Below, in pieces: positions 21,578 through 35,200 of a DNA stretch of 64,000 bases. The notes beneath the pieces are model-generated. The model saw nothing but the letters and a program-made list of their open reading frames with translations, did not search any database and was not told the origin of the DNA. Every line of letters begins with the position of its first letter. The stretch's first letter is position 1. Source of the DNA: Clitoria ternatea. Its lineage: Eukaryota; Streptophyta; Magnoliopsida; Fabales; Fabaceae. The stretch is taken from the NCBI GenBank assembly GCA_037962975.1, contig CM075675.1:9946001-10010000 (forward strand), written 5' to 3'. A program made the translations under genes and the position numbers.

Positions 21578-21734
21578 ACAGACTACTTTATTGTCTTTAG
21601 AATGAGGAGATCAGATCTAAATGCAAATTACATCAAAGTAGTATAAGAAAAAACAAACTACCTCTTGAGATTAAAACTAACAAAGAAAAGAGTATATACT
21701 ATAATATAATAAAAAACTATATAATAGCCTTACT

Positions 21735-23050
21735 TGTTATGACTGTAAAGGAACTGCAGAGTCAACTGTATTGAAGTCTCCCCAGACAAAATTCCCTTTA
21801 TTGACAGTTGAAGGTGTATCACCTTCTGTCATCTGAACATCATCTGGTCCATTCACATTAGTATTTTGTGTAGAAACAAATATTCATCAGTTTTTTCAGT
21901 TTCAATTTCAAGGTATTCATCAGATCTCCCATCTCCTTGACATCATAAACCCGTCCATCAGAACAAATATTCATCTCATAGAAACAGATTCAAGATTTCA
22001 ATTAAGAATCAAAGTTCAAAGAGATATTTAAATGATAATTAAAACCATACATCACATTAATTTGTTTGTTCAAATAATTGACAGAACACAAATACCTTTG
22101 ATACAAGAAGTGCAGCAAGCTGTCTCTAATGTTGATCAACCAAAAAGCAAACAGCAATTATAAACACTAGAAATGCAATAAAGAACTCCAGTTTCCTAAC
22201 CTGTTAAAACAACGGCAAAGAAAAATCACTCGTACATGTTCAATGCAAAGGCTGTCCCAATTACTGCACATGTACACCACCAAGTCAAGATATTATAAAA
22301 ATAAATACAAGTTAAATAGAAAACTTATGGTTTGTTTTTATAACTTGATAGTTTGCTACATTTATAAATAAGTAGCAAGGGTTCGAAAATGATAAAATCA
22401 TCAAATTACTCCATACAAGTTTCTTTGAGATTTTAAATACCTAAAATTCATTTCATACCGTAAAAAGTTATTCATTTAGTCTTTTGCATATTATTTTTCT
22501 TTGTTGTTTTATATTAAAAAAATAGTAGAAATCTAAAGTTTTTAAAATCTCAAGAACTATAATGAATAATTTATACAATTATAAGGACTAATTTAAGGTT
22601 TACTTATTCAAAAATTCATCTCAATTTTTTATACTATTACTATACCTTCAGGAATGTCACAAGCTACTAATTTAAGCAATATTCAGCTCTACAATGCTCT
22701 GCTAAGTGCTTTCCTGTGAGCAGAGCAGAAAAATTGAAAGGATTGATAACAAAAAAGGATTACATTCATACCTATATATACTGACTAAAATTATTGAGTA
22801 TTTAAAAAATTTAAAAAAAAAACCATTGAATAAAGTACCAGTAACAACCCCAAGATTGGCTGCCATTGCTTGAATTTGAAGAGCATGCTCATATCAAGTT
22901 ACCAATAACAAAACATTAAACTAGAAATAATGCTTTCAGTCCAAGAAACTGCATTTTGCAAAACCTACCAATTCGTTTCAGATATGAGTCATTATATCTG
23001 TCAAGAATTGAATGTGTAGGATTACGACCCTTGTCAACATCTTGAGGCAG
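21735..23050 (-). pseudogene. Unidentified captured exon-like pieces inside the CACTA element
   Basis: Short - strand blocks look coding but I do not recognise them: VNKGNFVWGDFNTVDSAVPL with a stop near 21735; NICSDGRVYDVKEMGDL near 21960; a hydrophobic CAVIGTAFALNMYE with a stop near 22230; ALQIQAMAANLGVVTG near 22865; and DKGRNPTHSILDRYNDSYL near 23000. Several are bordered by plausible splice sites. They may come from one or several donor genes. Confidence 0.4.
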
Positions 23051-23454
23051 CTTTCAAAAGAAATCAACAGTAAAATAGAGAAACATTTAGTTAAGAGAGA
23101 AAAAATTTAGTTTAATAATTTATATATATTTTTAATGATTACTTTTCAACTTTATTTCAAATTAAAAAAAATTAGAAGAAAGATACAAACCTAGAGTTTT
23201 TGTTTATGATTAATGCTTAAAAGTAAGGACTAAAAGGTATATTGAATCATTTTGAGCTGAAGCAAATAACTATACCTTAGTAATTACCAGCTTCAGTAAT
23301 TACCACACATGGTTGGCAAATGGTCTAATTCCACACATACTAATGCATCACTTTAGTATCTTTACCTATAAACATCAGCAGCAGCAATAAAACTAGCTAA
23401 TTTAATATAACTAAATGATCAACACAAAATGATGTTAAAACACAACAGATCAAT

Positions 23455-24355
23455 TTGAATGCAAAATTTGACACTCTAGTCCAAACTTTCTTCACAAACA
23501 ATGGATCAAAGGCTGCTGCTTCGGCAGGTGCATTAGATGCAAGAGCACTAGAGGAATTGCGATTTGATAAGTGCCGACTTCCAGTAGGTCCCGCGGAAGT
23601 ATACTGTACATACTTCACTAAAGACAAAGCAAGCAACTATCGACCCTAGTGCAAAAATTGGTGGAAAATCAAAAACAAATGGACATCAATATATTACTTC
23701 TTTGAACTTCTCAAGTAAAGAATTTAAGCAAATTAAACTATTAAGCTTTTGGCCCCTGGATCCTAAAATGAATATGAAGATACAAATAGTACCATTTAAA
23801 GCCAACATAAAATACACACAGCATACAAGAAAATGTGGTACCGAATGAGAAATCTTCTGCCTTTTATGGGAAGTTGAAACAGTTGGACTGGGTAGAATGT
23901 CATGAACAGGCTGAGATGTACTGCGTCTTGCAGGTTGCTAACAGCCAGTTTGTCTCCACTCCCTGATTCCATTTTCTATCAAATAACATTGTAAAAGTAA
24001 AAGCCAAAAGACAGCTGATATAATTTTTTTTCCTGTACCATTACAACTATTCAAATAAATTTCATACCTTAAATGGTGAATTATCTCATCAGCATTAACC
24101 CTAGTAAGAAGCTCTCTGTGTTCATCATCTGAAACCCTCAACTCTTTCCTAAGTTCGATTATCAAGCCTTCCTTTTCCTGGTGAATGAAATGAAGATTAC
24201 AGGAGATAAAACTTCAAGCTATAACAATAAAAATATAATGAAAAATGGAGGAAGCTAAAGATATATACCCAAGTAAGAGCATCAGATTGGGCTTTGAAAG
24301 CACTCAAGACAGCAGAGTAAGCTTCCTGTTCAAGTTGATGAATTTGAGCCTCCGT
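23455..24355 (-). pseudogene. EML: Captured EMSY-like (EML) gene fragment: ENT domain and start of the Agenet/Tudor-like domain
   Basis: Exon-like blocks on the - strand: about 24355-24268 (QIHQLEQEAYSAVLSAFKAQ), 24177-24068 (GLIIELRKELRVSDDEHREL), about 23970-23842 (EWRQTGC, stop, QPARRSTSQPVHDILPSPTV) and about 23610-23455 (SSALASNAPAEAAAFDPL then KKVWTR). The first two are the ENT domain of plant EMSY-like chromatin/immunity proteins; the last reaches the first strand of the Agenet/Tudor-like domain and then diverges. Splice sites at 24177, 24068 and 23842 are intact. A TAG at about 23940 breaks the frame, so this is a pseudogene. Parent identification is from memory of the family. Confidence 0.85.
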
Positions 24356-24799
24356 ATGTTAAATTACAACTAAATAATTTTAAGAATCACAAACACAATC
24401 ACTATTCAATATTCAATATATTGGACATAGGATTACAAAGATTGTTCTTCGATGACATTTTCATTTCTAAAAAAACATATAGGATTATTTCTCTAACTAG
24501 AAACTCAAACATATTTTTCATCTTTGTTTGACCTAGAAGCAAGATTAACCGCAATACAGCAGGCTAAACTCACAACAACTGTTATACATACTAGGGTTTT
24601 CACAAAGTAGTAAAAGCCAGGGCAATTTTTAGAGTCCAAAATCGTAAGAAACAACAATAGTGCAAAACCAAGAACAAGGGAAACAGTACATAAGACAAAA
24701 AGGATGCCCAAACTTCTAACTCAATCAAGAAAATGATGAAGCACCGATTCAACCAAGAACAAGGGAAGAGAATGTAAAGATGAAGAAAAAGATAAGTAC

Positions 24800-25097
24800 C
24801 CTGAGGTTAGGGTTCTTGGAACCCATAAGGATGTTGGGCTTGGTAAGGAGCTTGTCGATGGGGGTTAGGCCAGAGAACTTGTTGTCGGCGAGGGAGAGGT
24901 GGGAGAGGAAAGGGAGGAAGGAGAGGTCGTCGGAGAGAGTGCCGGAGAGGAAAAGAGAAGAGAGGTCGAGGGAGGTAACGTGGCGGCGTGAGTCGCAGGT
25001 GACGCGGTGCCAGCAACAGAAATGGGTGGTGGAGTTCCATGAAGAGAGGGAAAGGGAAGGGTCTTGGGTTATGAAGGATGATTTGAAAGAGAGAAGA
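24800..25097 (-). pseudogene. Captured N-terminal fragment of a BAM/CLV1-like LRR receptor kinase
   Basis: On the - strand the frame reads LLSFKSSF, LSSWNSTTHFCCWHRVTCD, RRHVTSLDLSSLFLSGTLSD and LSHLSLADNKFSGL: the LRRNT capping domain (with its C-W-x-V-x-C core) and the first leucine-rich repeats of a CLAVATA1/BARELY ANY MERISTEM type receptor, a plasma-membrane peptide receptor. The match fades after about 75 residues (LLTKPNILMGSKNPN) and the block ends at 24800 in AGG followed by GTACTT, a usable splice donor. No kinase or membrane segment is present. It lies upstream of the EML fragment on the same strand, so a chimeric transcript is possible. Confidence 0.8.
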
Positions 25098-26323
25098 AAA
25101 CGTATTCAGAAATGCAAATGGCGCCGAGGGAATGGAAGTGAAGGAGGAAGAGAAAGGGTGACTAGGGTTCGAGAGAGAACAAATGAGAAGAAGAAAGATG
25201 AAAAGTATATTGAAAGGGTTTTCTCACCGGTCCAAAAATTAAAATCGGTATAAAAAATAATTATAATTTTAAGTTATACCGGTTCTAAATTAAAACCGGT
25301 GTAAAATATATATTTATCACCGGACCGAGATGTAGACCGGTATAAAGTTACTAGATAATTACAAAATTGCCACCGCGCTATTTATTACACCGGTTATATT
25401 ACAACCGGTGTAAAAAGCCCGGTGAGAAAAGTCTTTTTTCCACTAGTGAATGTTTTCCCCTTAATTTCTGATACACTTTTCCAGTAAAATATGTCTTTTA
25501 TACGCACAAGTTTTAGGAAGAGTCCTGAGTTAATTTTTTTTATATAAAAAAAACAAAGTTTCTTTTTCCTCCTCCTTTTCACCTTTTGAATCTGGTCACT
25601 ATAAAATAATCCTTCTGTTGCATTCGTATTAAAGCATTGTCCGTCATCAAACATAAACTATTAACTTGTTTGATGGATTGTCAGATTCAGTATCAATTGA
25701 CCTTGATATATTGTATTTTTTTCAGTATTTTTTTCCTTGTCTCATTGAAAATCTGATTTTTTAGAGCAAATTTGGTTTTAAAAAAATTGTATCTCAAAAT
25801 TCCACTCACAGTTGAGTCAAAATATCGAATTAACTCTTATTAGTAATTAAGTATTTCCTACAATATATGTGAACATTTATAGATAAGCTTGAAATCCAGA
25901 AAAATTAAATTAAATGATTAAAATTAATATACCAACAATAGTGGTGAATATAAATTTTATTTTCAATTGATAATTAATTAATTAATTAAAAGTTTGAACA
26001 TCCTTGAGCAAAACCAGAATTTACATTATAAGGGTTCGTCAAACTTTCAGACTTTATCTTTGTAAGCTCTTGAAGTTCAACTAACATATTTCTGTTTTAA
26101 AATTAACAAAAAAAAAACTCTAAAAGGATTTAAATTTAAACGGTGATAATTTGAATTTTGGATAATGATTTTGAAGAAAACTAGAGGAAGATTAATAAAG
26201 GATAACATATTCCAGTTCCATGTTTTCTCTGGTTTTAATTTTTCACATAACATGTGTCTAGAGGGGCAAGGTATTCTTCACTAACATTATCACTTGATAG
26301 ATCTTGATCATTAAAATAATGAA

Positions 26324-26397
26324 TTAATTTAATTATCCCATAATTTATTGTAATGCATGGTTAATTTAATTATCCCATAATTTATTGTAATGCATGG
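26324..26397 (+). repeat. 37-bp perfect tandem duplication
   Basis: TTAATTTAATTATCCCATAA (start of the unit) is repeated at 26361 without a mismatch. Confidence 0.95.
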
Positions 26398-27875
26398 TTG
26401 GAGTGAGAATTTTCACCGCAGAGGATTTGTACCAAGCATCTAGAGGGTCCATGATAGTTACAACTTAAAAAATTCCAACCAATTCATGATTGATCATATA
26501 CTTATTAATTAGAATCTAATCTTTGACTTGAAACAATCTTCAATTTTTGATAGAGGGACAGTTAATTCGTTTTCCACTCCACTATACAGAAAAGCAATGG
26601 AGGATATCCCACTGTTTATATTTGTGGACCAGGGTTACATTCTTAATGAAGAAAGGTTCTGGTCCAATTTTAGCTAGATACTTTCATTTGATTCACAAGC
26701 TTTCCATATCTTCCCTCCCTTTTCAGCCTTAGCAGGCCACAGTTGTTGTTAACAAGGTGAAGTCCACTCCTTATTGGAGAATGAGACTCCTAAAGAAAGT
26801 TCCTTATATATTTTACTCAATATTTTATATATTTTATTAGAAGTTTTATTGTAGTTACATTAAAATCAATGTAGAATTAGATTATGTATAACTTTTAAGA
26901 AAATTTTTGATCAAATTATTATTCTAACCCTTCTTAAATTTTAATTTAGATTTTTAACTTTATTTCAGTTAGTTGAGTTTTTTTTATCTTTCTAAAATAT
27001 TTTAGTTAATTTCTTTTAATTCATTTTGTATTAACTTTTAATATCTGATGTGTAATTGACCATATTAATATGACTATTTTATATGTTAAATGCTTCTTAT
27101 ATGACTACTTCACATATCAATTATTGCTAGCATGAGTCCGGCTGATGTAGTAACTCTATGTACATACTCATTTCAATTCATGAATATTTGATACATAAAG
27201 TCACTACATCAACAAAATCTGACTCGCCTGATGGTGTTACATAGACAACAAATAAAAACATGGTCAAGTATGATGATTGTATGTCATATCACGACATTAC
27301 CATGCGTTGAATAGTTAGTAAAACTTGGATGAAAACCTAACTAAAATATTTTAAAAAGATAGAACACTTAACTAACTAAAAAAAGTCAAAGGTCAAACTT
27401 TAAATTTATTAAAAAGATTGAATACTTTAATATTTAATAATAATTTAACCTAAACTTTCCTATTTATATATTATTTAAAATGTGTTCTAAAAGAAATGTC
27501 AATTTAATTCTTTCTTTTTTTACAAAATTTGATTTAAGATACTCTTTAGATTTCACAATATTTACATCTAAATTTGCATATAAAAGTTGTTAAATTCTAA
27601 GTATGTTGAGATCATTAAGATTTTAAGTAACTAATTAGGTGCTTCATAACAATATTACATATGTCCTTAAATATAAATAAAAAAGTAACTAAATCATCCA
27701 TTTTTTTAAAATAGTCAACCTCATTCAATATTATTGATTTTTTATTTAAAAATTTATATTTTTACTAAAATATCCCTTCTTTTTAGAGTTTTCACCTTAT
27801 TCATTGTAAATTGAAATATATATTAAATAAGTGCATTTTAAAAATACTTATGTAGTAAATAAATTAGGATCCGTT

Positions 27876-27876
<1 letters not shown>

Positions 27877-27932
<56 letters not shown>
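27877..27932. repeat. (TA)n microsatellite
   Basis: About 27 TA units, roughly 1.3 kb upstream of the NLP start codon. Confidence 0.95.
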
Positions 27933-27935
<3 letters not shown>

Positions 27936-29205
27936 GCGGATGATGTATTGTTATGGTTATGGTTGGCAAATAAAAGTTGAGAAGTATGGCTGGTAAAGAA
28001 TAAAAAAGTAGTGAAGTTTAGCTTTGACAAGATCAAAGCCCCTTACTCAAATTAATGTTTTATATTTGATTTTTGTCGGGTAGTTTTTGAAATGTCATTT
28101 ATTTATAAATACTACATAATTAAGTCATCGTTATAAGATTCGTAGAGTATGATGGTCTTGTTGGATATCGCTAACATCACATCACTTAAAATTATTACTA
28201 GTAAAAAAAAAGGGTTGACTTTAATGGAAAGACATTAAATATTTATGAAAAGTGTAGTGGAAAAAGTAGAAAATTCATTTAAAAATATCATTATTTTGAT
28301 TTCTAAACTATTTTTATACATTTTTTAATAATTTTTTTTACTTCTTTCAACCATGCCTACACTTAAGGCAACCTTAACCAAACTTTATTTATTACATTAT
28401 TTTTATTCAAATTGCTATGGTTTTTTTCTTTTTATTTGTGACATTTTGACTTTACATTGCATGTTCTTGTATTTGTGCTCATATATGAAAAACTTTAACA
28501 CGTTAATATTGTCATAAATATTTTATAACAATATTAATTGTTCTGTTCCTTTTTCATTACTTTACCATAAGAGTCTTAAATTTTATCCATTGAATACAAT
28601 CTATTAATCAATCATTGTAATTCTAAAATATAATAACTAGCCGGTGCACCACCCAGTACTCAACCAGTACTACTTCCACAATTACACAGCGAAAGATTTA
28701 TTTATTTATTTATTCATTCATTTCATGAATTTAACTGTGTAATTTTTTTCTCTTCAAGTAGGTGAGATTTAGTATAATTTTTATCTTGCTATAACCTGAC
28801 GAAAAATAATGATAGATTTGGTACGTGTAGCCTTCAAGTAACCTCAGACTAATAAATATCTGGTTCTAGTAAAAAGACAAGTACCTGGTTGTCATCATTT
28901 GAAGGCAACTAGCATTTGGTCCCAACAATGGAAAATTGTTGTCTTTCTTTTAACATTATTTATCCAACATTTCAATCACCTTTTGTCACATAAGCAAGTG
29001 GCATAATAGCCATAGTAAATACATATTCTAATATTTAGTCACTAAAAAAAGAATTCTAATATTCTCCACCTTATGACAAATTTATTCAACCATCCCTATC
29101 CCTTCTATAGTTCTCAACCTTCTCATCATCATCATAATCATCACAAATTTTAAATCTTAATCACTCCTCACCATCAAAATTTCCAAGAAAAACATCTAGT
29201 GAAAA

Positions 29206-32200
29206 ATGTCAGAATCCAAAGAGGGTAATCCTGACCTTCCTGCCAAGTCAAAGCCACTGGAAGAACATGGATTTGCCATGGATTTTGACTTTGGCCTTGA
29301 AAGTTCAGGGCCCTTGGATCATATATCTTTGTTCTCTAACCCCATGTCACCTTTTCTCTTATCCACTATCTCAGAACAACCTTTTTCTCCTATCTGGGCT
29401 TTTTCTGATGTTGAAGATGACAGGCTTATCAGGGTTGCAACTTCAGGTATCTCTTCTTTGATTGCCACAGATCAATTCTTAAATTTGTTATTACTGTATG
29501 TTTTGGTTTGTTTCAATTTGGATATGTCGAATTGGATTTTGGAGTTTTCTTCAACTTTTTGGATTTTCTTGATGCTTTGCGGGCTGTAACTTGAATACCT
29601 GTCATTATACTTGCTTTAACTGGTTGGGAAACTTAAAAGACCCCTGTATTTTTCTAATCCTAGAGTTTGTGTATATTGAAACAATTTTGACTCAAAGTCT
29701 TAAACTTCTCTTAATTACATCCCTTACTGTTTGAAGCTCTATTTGATTGCTGAGAAACTTGATTATAGGCATGAATGAAATATGGTTGAACTTTTGGCAG
29801 TTACTTGCAATTCCCTATGCGTTTTCAATTTTAATGAAGCTTTGCTACATCTATTTGCCATCTGGTTTTAAAGATGAAATTTCTTTATATCCCTCTCTTA
29901 AATTGAATAGCTAAACTCAAAAAGCTTCTCTTTTATGTACTCATTTCTATACCCCTTTCATTGGCTTTCATTCAGGCTATCACATGTTTAGAGGCCATAG
30001 TTTTGTTTAGTCAACAATATCTGCTTTCTTGACACTTTGACTATTGCCTGCGTTTGTAAGATGTGTCAATGGCATTTGTAGTTATTTAAAACTTACAAGT
30101 GATAGATATAATATGATGTCTCTTACTTTATATAAAAAGATATATGACTAAAATATCAACATCAAAGAAAAATATTAGAAATAGTAATTTTAATTAATGA
30201 TCTCATAAATTTAAGTTATGTTAAATGATGTTGTTAAGAAAAGTGTGAAAAAGTAAAGTATAAAAAAAAAGAAAAGTATGGAAAAAGAAATTAATATGAA
30301 AAGTATGAAATATTGGTTGATAGAAAATTGAGTTAAAATATTCTTTTCGATATTTGGTATGTGAGAAAAATTAGTAGAAAAATTAGTGAGAAATTCAAAA
30401 TTACTTTAATGCCTTTATATATTTTTTTAATAGTTAGAAAAACAAGAAAATAAGGACACGATAGTCATTATCAAATAAGGATAAGGTTTCATGGTCTATT
30501 CTAATGACATCATGCTAAGCATGAACTCTGTAGTTTTTACTGGGGATGCAATTGTTCCAACTGAAGCTCCTGCTTTCAGGTAATACAAACACAGTATCTG
30601 AAAATCCAGCTGCAAAATATGATAACCAAAATCCTGTGCCACCCTTTGTAGCTCTGGCACCTTTAGAAAATCCAGATGGTTACTGTCTGATCAAGGAAAG
30701 AATGACACAAGCACTTCGTAATTTCAAAGAGTTAACAGAACAGAACGTTCTTGTTCAGGTTTGGGCACCTGTGAGGAAAGGGAACCGATATGCACTCACA
30801 ACTTCAGGACAGCCATTTGTTCTTGATCCATGTAGCACTGGTCTCCACCAGTATAGAACAGTCTCTTTAACATATATGTTTTCTGTGGATGGTGAGAATG
30901 ATGAAATTTTGGGACTTCCCGGCCGAGTTTTTCAGCAGAAAATACCTGAATGGACTCCTAATGTTCAGTACTATTCTAGCAGAGAGTATCAACGTCTAAA
31001 CCATGCTCAGCATTACAATGTTCGTGGATCCTTGGCTTTGCCTGTGTTTGAACCTCCAGGGCAGTCATGTGTTGCTGTGCTGGAGTTGATCATGACTTCA
31101 CAGAAGATTAACTATGCTCCTGAGGTTGATAAAATCTGCAAAGCCCTTGAGGTTTGGTTTCTCTTTTGAAATGTACTATTTGTTATTTTATGCTCATGTT
31201 TGGTGAGTTCCATATTATGGTTATGTGTGAAACTATTAATATATCCTTAAAGATTGATTTTGAGAAGGTTGGAAGTATTTGGTTTGAAAAAACATTTTTT
31301 GTTTTTGTATTGTTTTCATTTTTAGTTATAAAAATCTACTACATTGTTTTTTTGTTTCTAAAAGTGTATACAGCAAAATAGGCAAAACAGAAAAAAAAAT
31401 TGTTCATGATGATTTTTTACAAATTTTTGAAAATCAAAAAAATTATGTGATAGTATTGTAGATCTGTAATATAGGAGTAAAAACACGAAAAATGTTTTCT
31501 CTTTTCTTACTAAACAATCAGGGTCATTAAGTTTTTGGAAAAAAAAATTGTTTTCGTGCTATATTTTCATTTTTAATTACAAAATCATCATTTTTTTAAA
31601 AAGTTTGTATAAGAAATACTGAAAACAATTGTTTCCTGTATAAACTAATATGTTTTCTGTCCACGAAATTATGTAACTATTGTTGATAGCATGTTGGAAA
31701 AATGCATATGACTATATGAGAACAAACATTTGTTAGATTCCTGAGTTACCTGTTGTCAGTTTCCTTGCAGGCAGTTAATTTGAGGAGTTCGAAAATTTTG
31801 GAGCATCCATATAATCAGGTCGTTTTCTACTATCATGCATGAGCATGTGCATCCCTATCTTGTGTTTTTTTTTTTCAATTGAAAGATAAGATATTTCTGT
31901 TGTTCCATGACTTTCTATCTTACCCTTTTATTGGCACAGATATAACATGCAAATTCTTTTAACCAGATTTGTAACCAAGACCGCCAGTATGCGTTGGCAG
32001 AGATTTTGGAGATACTATCAGTTGTGTGTGAAACTCATAGTTTACCTCTGGCACAAACATGGGTTCCGTGTAAGCATCGGAGTATTTTGGCACATGGTGG
32101 TGGCCTTAGGAAGTGTTGCTCTAGTTTTGATGGCAGTTGCATGGGGCAAGTTTGCATGTCAATAACTGAGGTAGCATTTTACATCATAGATGCTCATACA

Positions 32201-35200
32201 TGGGGTTTCCATGAGGCTTGTGTTGAGCATCACTTACAACAAGGTCAAGGGGTTCCTGGCAGGGCATTTTTGTCTCAGAACATGTGCTTCTGTGGAAACA
32301 TAACTCAATTCTGCAAAACTGAATATCCATTAGTACATTATGCTCTCATGTTTGGCTTAACCAGCTGTTTTGCAATCTGTTTACAAAGTTCTCATACTGG
32401 AAATGATGATTATGTGCTGGAGTTCTTTCTGCCTCCTAGTATCACTAACTTCAATGAACAAAAAGCTTTGTTGGGATCCATATTGGCAACAATGAAGCAA
32501 CATTCCCAGAGTCTTAAGATTGCTGCTGGTGTTGAACTTGAGAAGCAAGGTTCAATTGAAATTGTGGAAGCAATAAGTGGAAGAGTTCATTTGAGGCTTG
32601 AATCAGTGGCAATAACTCAATCTGCTAAATCACCAACTGGATCTGATGATTCACCAAATGTGAGGGAAAGGGTGCCATGGGATCTATCAGAACAGAAAAC
32701 AGCAGCATACTTCGATGACATAAATGATGGAGGGAGTCTTGGTGACAATGCAGATGGACGCATCGATCAGAACAATTCTTTAGAGACCAAAACCAAAAAG
32801 AAACCAACAGAGAGAAAACGTGGGAAAGCTGAAAAATCAATTAGTCTGGATATTTTGCAACATTATTTCACTGGGAGTCTCAAGGATGCAGCAAAGAGCC
32901 TTGGTGGTATGTTTCATTCTTCAATTTAACATTTATAGTAATTAGCAATAATTCTTCTCTTATTATACCCACGTTTGCTGCTTTCTACAAACATAGTTAT
33001 CAAAAGAATATATTAATAATAATAACTAATGGTTACAACAAAAACACAACCTTATCCTACTAAGTGACGTTGACTACATGATGTTATTGTGCCATATCAT
33101 TAATCAACTCCTTTGGGATCTTATTCATCAAAAGGTCCCTTTCAATAACCACTTTAAATGTCTTCATTGGTCTTCCTTGACCTTTCTTCATAAGACTCCA
33201 AATCATCTACTAACCACCTTAAACAATTTTATACCATTTTTTCTTCAATAAGTCCTGCCAACTCGACTTCGACTATAATCATTATATATTCTATCTTTTC
33301 TTGTGTGGTTAAACATTCATCTCAACATCCTCATCTCAAATACTGTAATTTGTATTCTTCTTGGCCTTTTACTGTCCACGATTCAGTCCCATGTCGCATG
33401 ATCGGTCTTATAGCAGCTCATAAGACATTCCTTTAAGTTTATTAGTACTCTTTGGTCACAAACAACTCTTGCAACATTTATCCATTTTAACAACCCAATT
33501 CGTAACCTATGAAAAATGTCAGCTAGCTGGTCTTTTGAGGAGATTGGGAGAAGATGAATGTTTCTAGCGAGAATCTAATCTCTCACAGTGTGACAATTCA
33601 CTTTAATGTCAGCAAAGATAGTAACCACTGTGCCTCACAGGTAGCTAGAGCAAGAGCCGTATACTCTGCCTCAAATGAGGATCAGGAAATAGTTGCTTGC
33701 TTTTTGCTCTTCCAAGAGATAAGAGATTGGCCAATGAAGAAGCACAAACTAGTGACTGATTTTCTGCTATCAATACAGGAACCCTATCTGAATCAGAGAA
33801 CCCGATGAGTTTCAGATCAAAGGAGGAAGAAAAGAAAAGTCCTTTGGCAGGAGCTTGCTTGATATATTTAAGGACCCTGATTGTAGCTTGGTAGTGTTCA
33901 GAAGTTGGTTGAGACAAGTATTGGCTAAGCTTACTAACAGAGAAAGAAATGTTTGGCTTGGTATTAGTAAGGTAAACTAGTAACCAACTTTCTGTAAGAA
34001 GTAACATCAGATAGAGGAGAGCCTGAATTGAGACTTAATTTGATGTTAGCATCCATGGGAATACTGCAGGGTTTTGTGGTAAGTAAACCAGTCTCCTGCA
34101 GGAGATCTAGAGCATATTTTCTCTGACAAAGAGAAATTCCTTTATGGGATCTGGCTACTTCAAAGCCAAGAAAAAAAATTTAACTTGCCAAGATCCTTGA
34201 TGCCAAAAAGCTGATTGAGTAAATGTTTCACATTGTTAATTTCATCTAGATCTTGTCCTGCAAGAACTAAATCATCAACATATATTAAAATGACAGTGAA
34301 ACCCTTAGAAGTTCTCTTGGTAAACAAATAATAATCATCTTTGGATTGGGTAAAACCAGAGGACAACAACACATCACTAAGCTTAGCATTCCATTGTCTA
34401 CTAGCCTGCCTGAGACCATAGATAGACTTATTGAGTCTGCACACAACATTAATATCACGCAAAAGCAATCCTGGAGAAGGCTGCATATACATTTCCTCAT
34501 TTAAGTTGCCATGTAAAAAGGCAGTATTGACATCAAGTTGTTGAAGATGCCAATTTTAAGCAGATACAATAGATAACAAAAGTCTAACACTAGTCATCTT
34601 TACAATAGGACTGAAAGTCTCCAAAAAATCAATACCTTCAATTTGGGTAAAACCTTTAGCAACAAGCCTGGCCTTGTGCCTTTCAAGGGTGCCATCTGCT
34701 TTAAGTTTTGTTTTAAAACTCACTTGCATTGCATCAGTTTCTTTCCTGGAGGTAAATGAGTAAGTTCCCAAGCTTTGTTTCAGTATTGATTGCATGTTGC
34801 CAACAAGGTTCCTTAATAGATTCAGAATAAGCATTTGGCTCACAGATGGTGGATAAGGTGAGAGAATGTAGTTTATGTTGAGAATTAAGAGCATGATATG
34901 AAATTCAAGAAGAAAGAGGGAACCTTACAGATTGATGATCTGATGTAGTGCTTGTAAGAGCTAGTGTGTGATGATAATCTTGTAAATAAGATGGGAGATG
35001 TCTCTCTCTATTGGACCTTCTAAGCCGGGGAACTATATTTTGAGCGTCAGGGGTGGATCAAGATGTGTAACAGGACTAACAGGATTATTTTGTGTTGATG
35101 AAGGTATATTGTCTGCTTGGTGGGTAGGATTAGGACAGACGGAATCAAGTGTGGTAAAATCATGATCAAATGAGAGAAGGTTATCAAAATACCAGTGAGT

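Larger units (their letters stand above)
20552..25448. mobile_element. CACTA DNA transposon carrying host gene fragments
   Basis: 4,897 bp with perfect CACTAGTGGAAAA terminal inverted repeats (20552 on +, 25448 on -) and a 3-bp AAT duplication at 20549-20551 and 25449-25451. Both subterminal regions (20570-20940 and 25225-25430) are packed with ACCGG/CCGGT motifs in both orientations, as expected for transposase-binding sites of CACTA elements. No TNPD/TNPA-like transposase is visible, so it depends on a helper. The interior holds fragments of at least three host genes, all on the - strand and with intron-like spacers, so they were captured as genomic DNA and not as cDNA. Confidence 0.92.
25452..29205. 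promoter_or_regulatory. AT-rich intergenic DNA and presumed NLP promoter/5' UTR
   Basis: No ORF of interest in 3.75 kb. It contains a 37-bp tandem duplication and a (TA)n run (listed separately). The part just upstream of 29206 is C/T-rich, as in many plant 5' UTRs. No TATA box or nitrate-response element could be assigned with confidence. Confidence 0.45.

Noticed and set aside
24780..25253. 157-aa + strand ORF rich in Arg and Glu
   Set aside because: Antisense shadow of the LRR-RLK fragment on the - strand.
27848..28036. ORF with a Tyr-Ile run upstream of NLP
   Set aside because: Translation of the (TA)n microsatellite.
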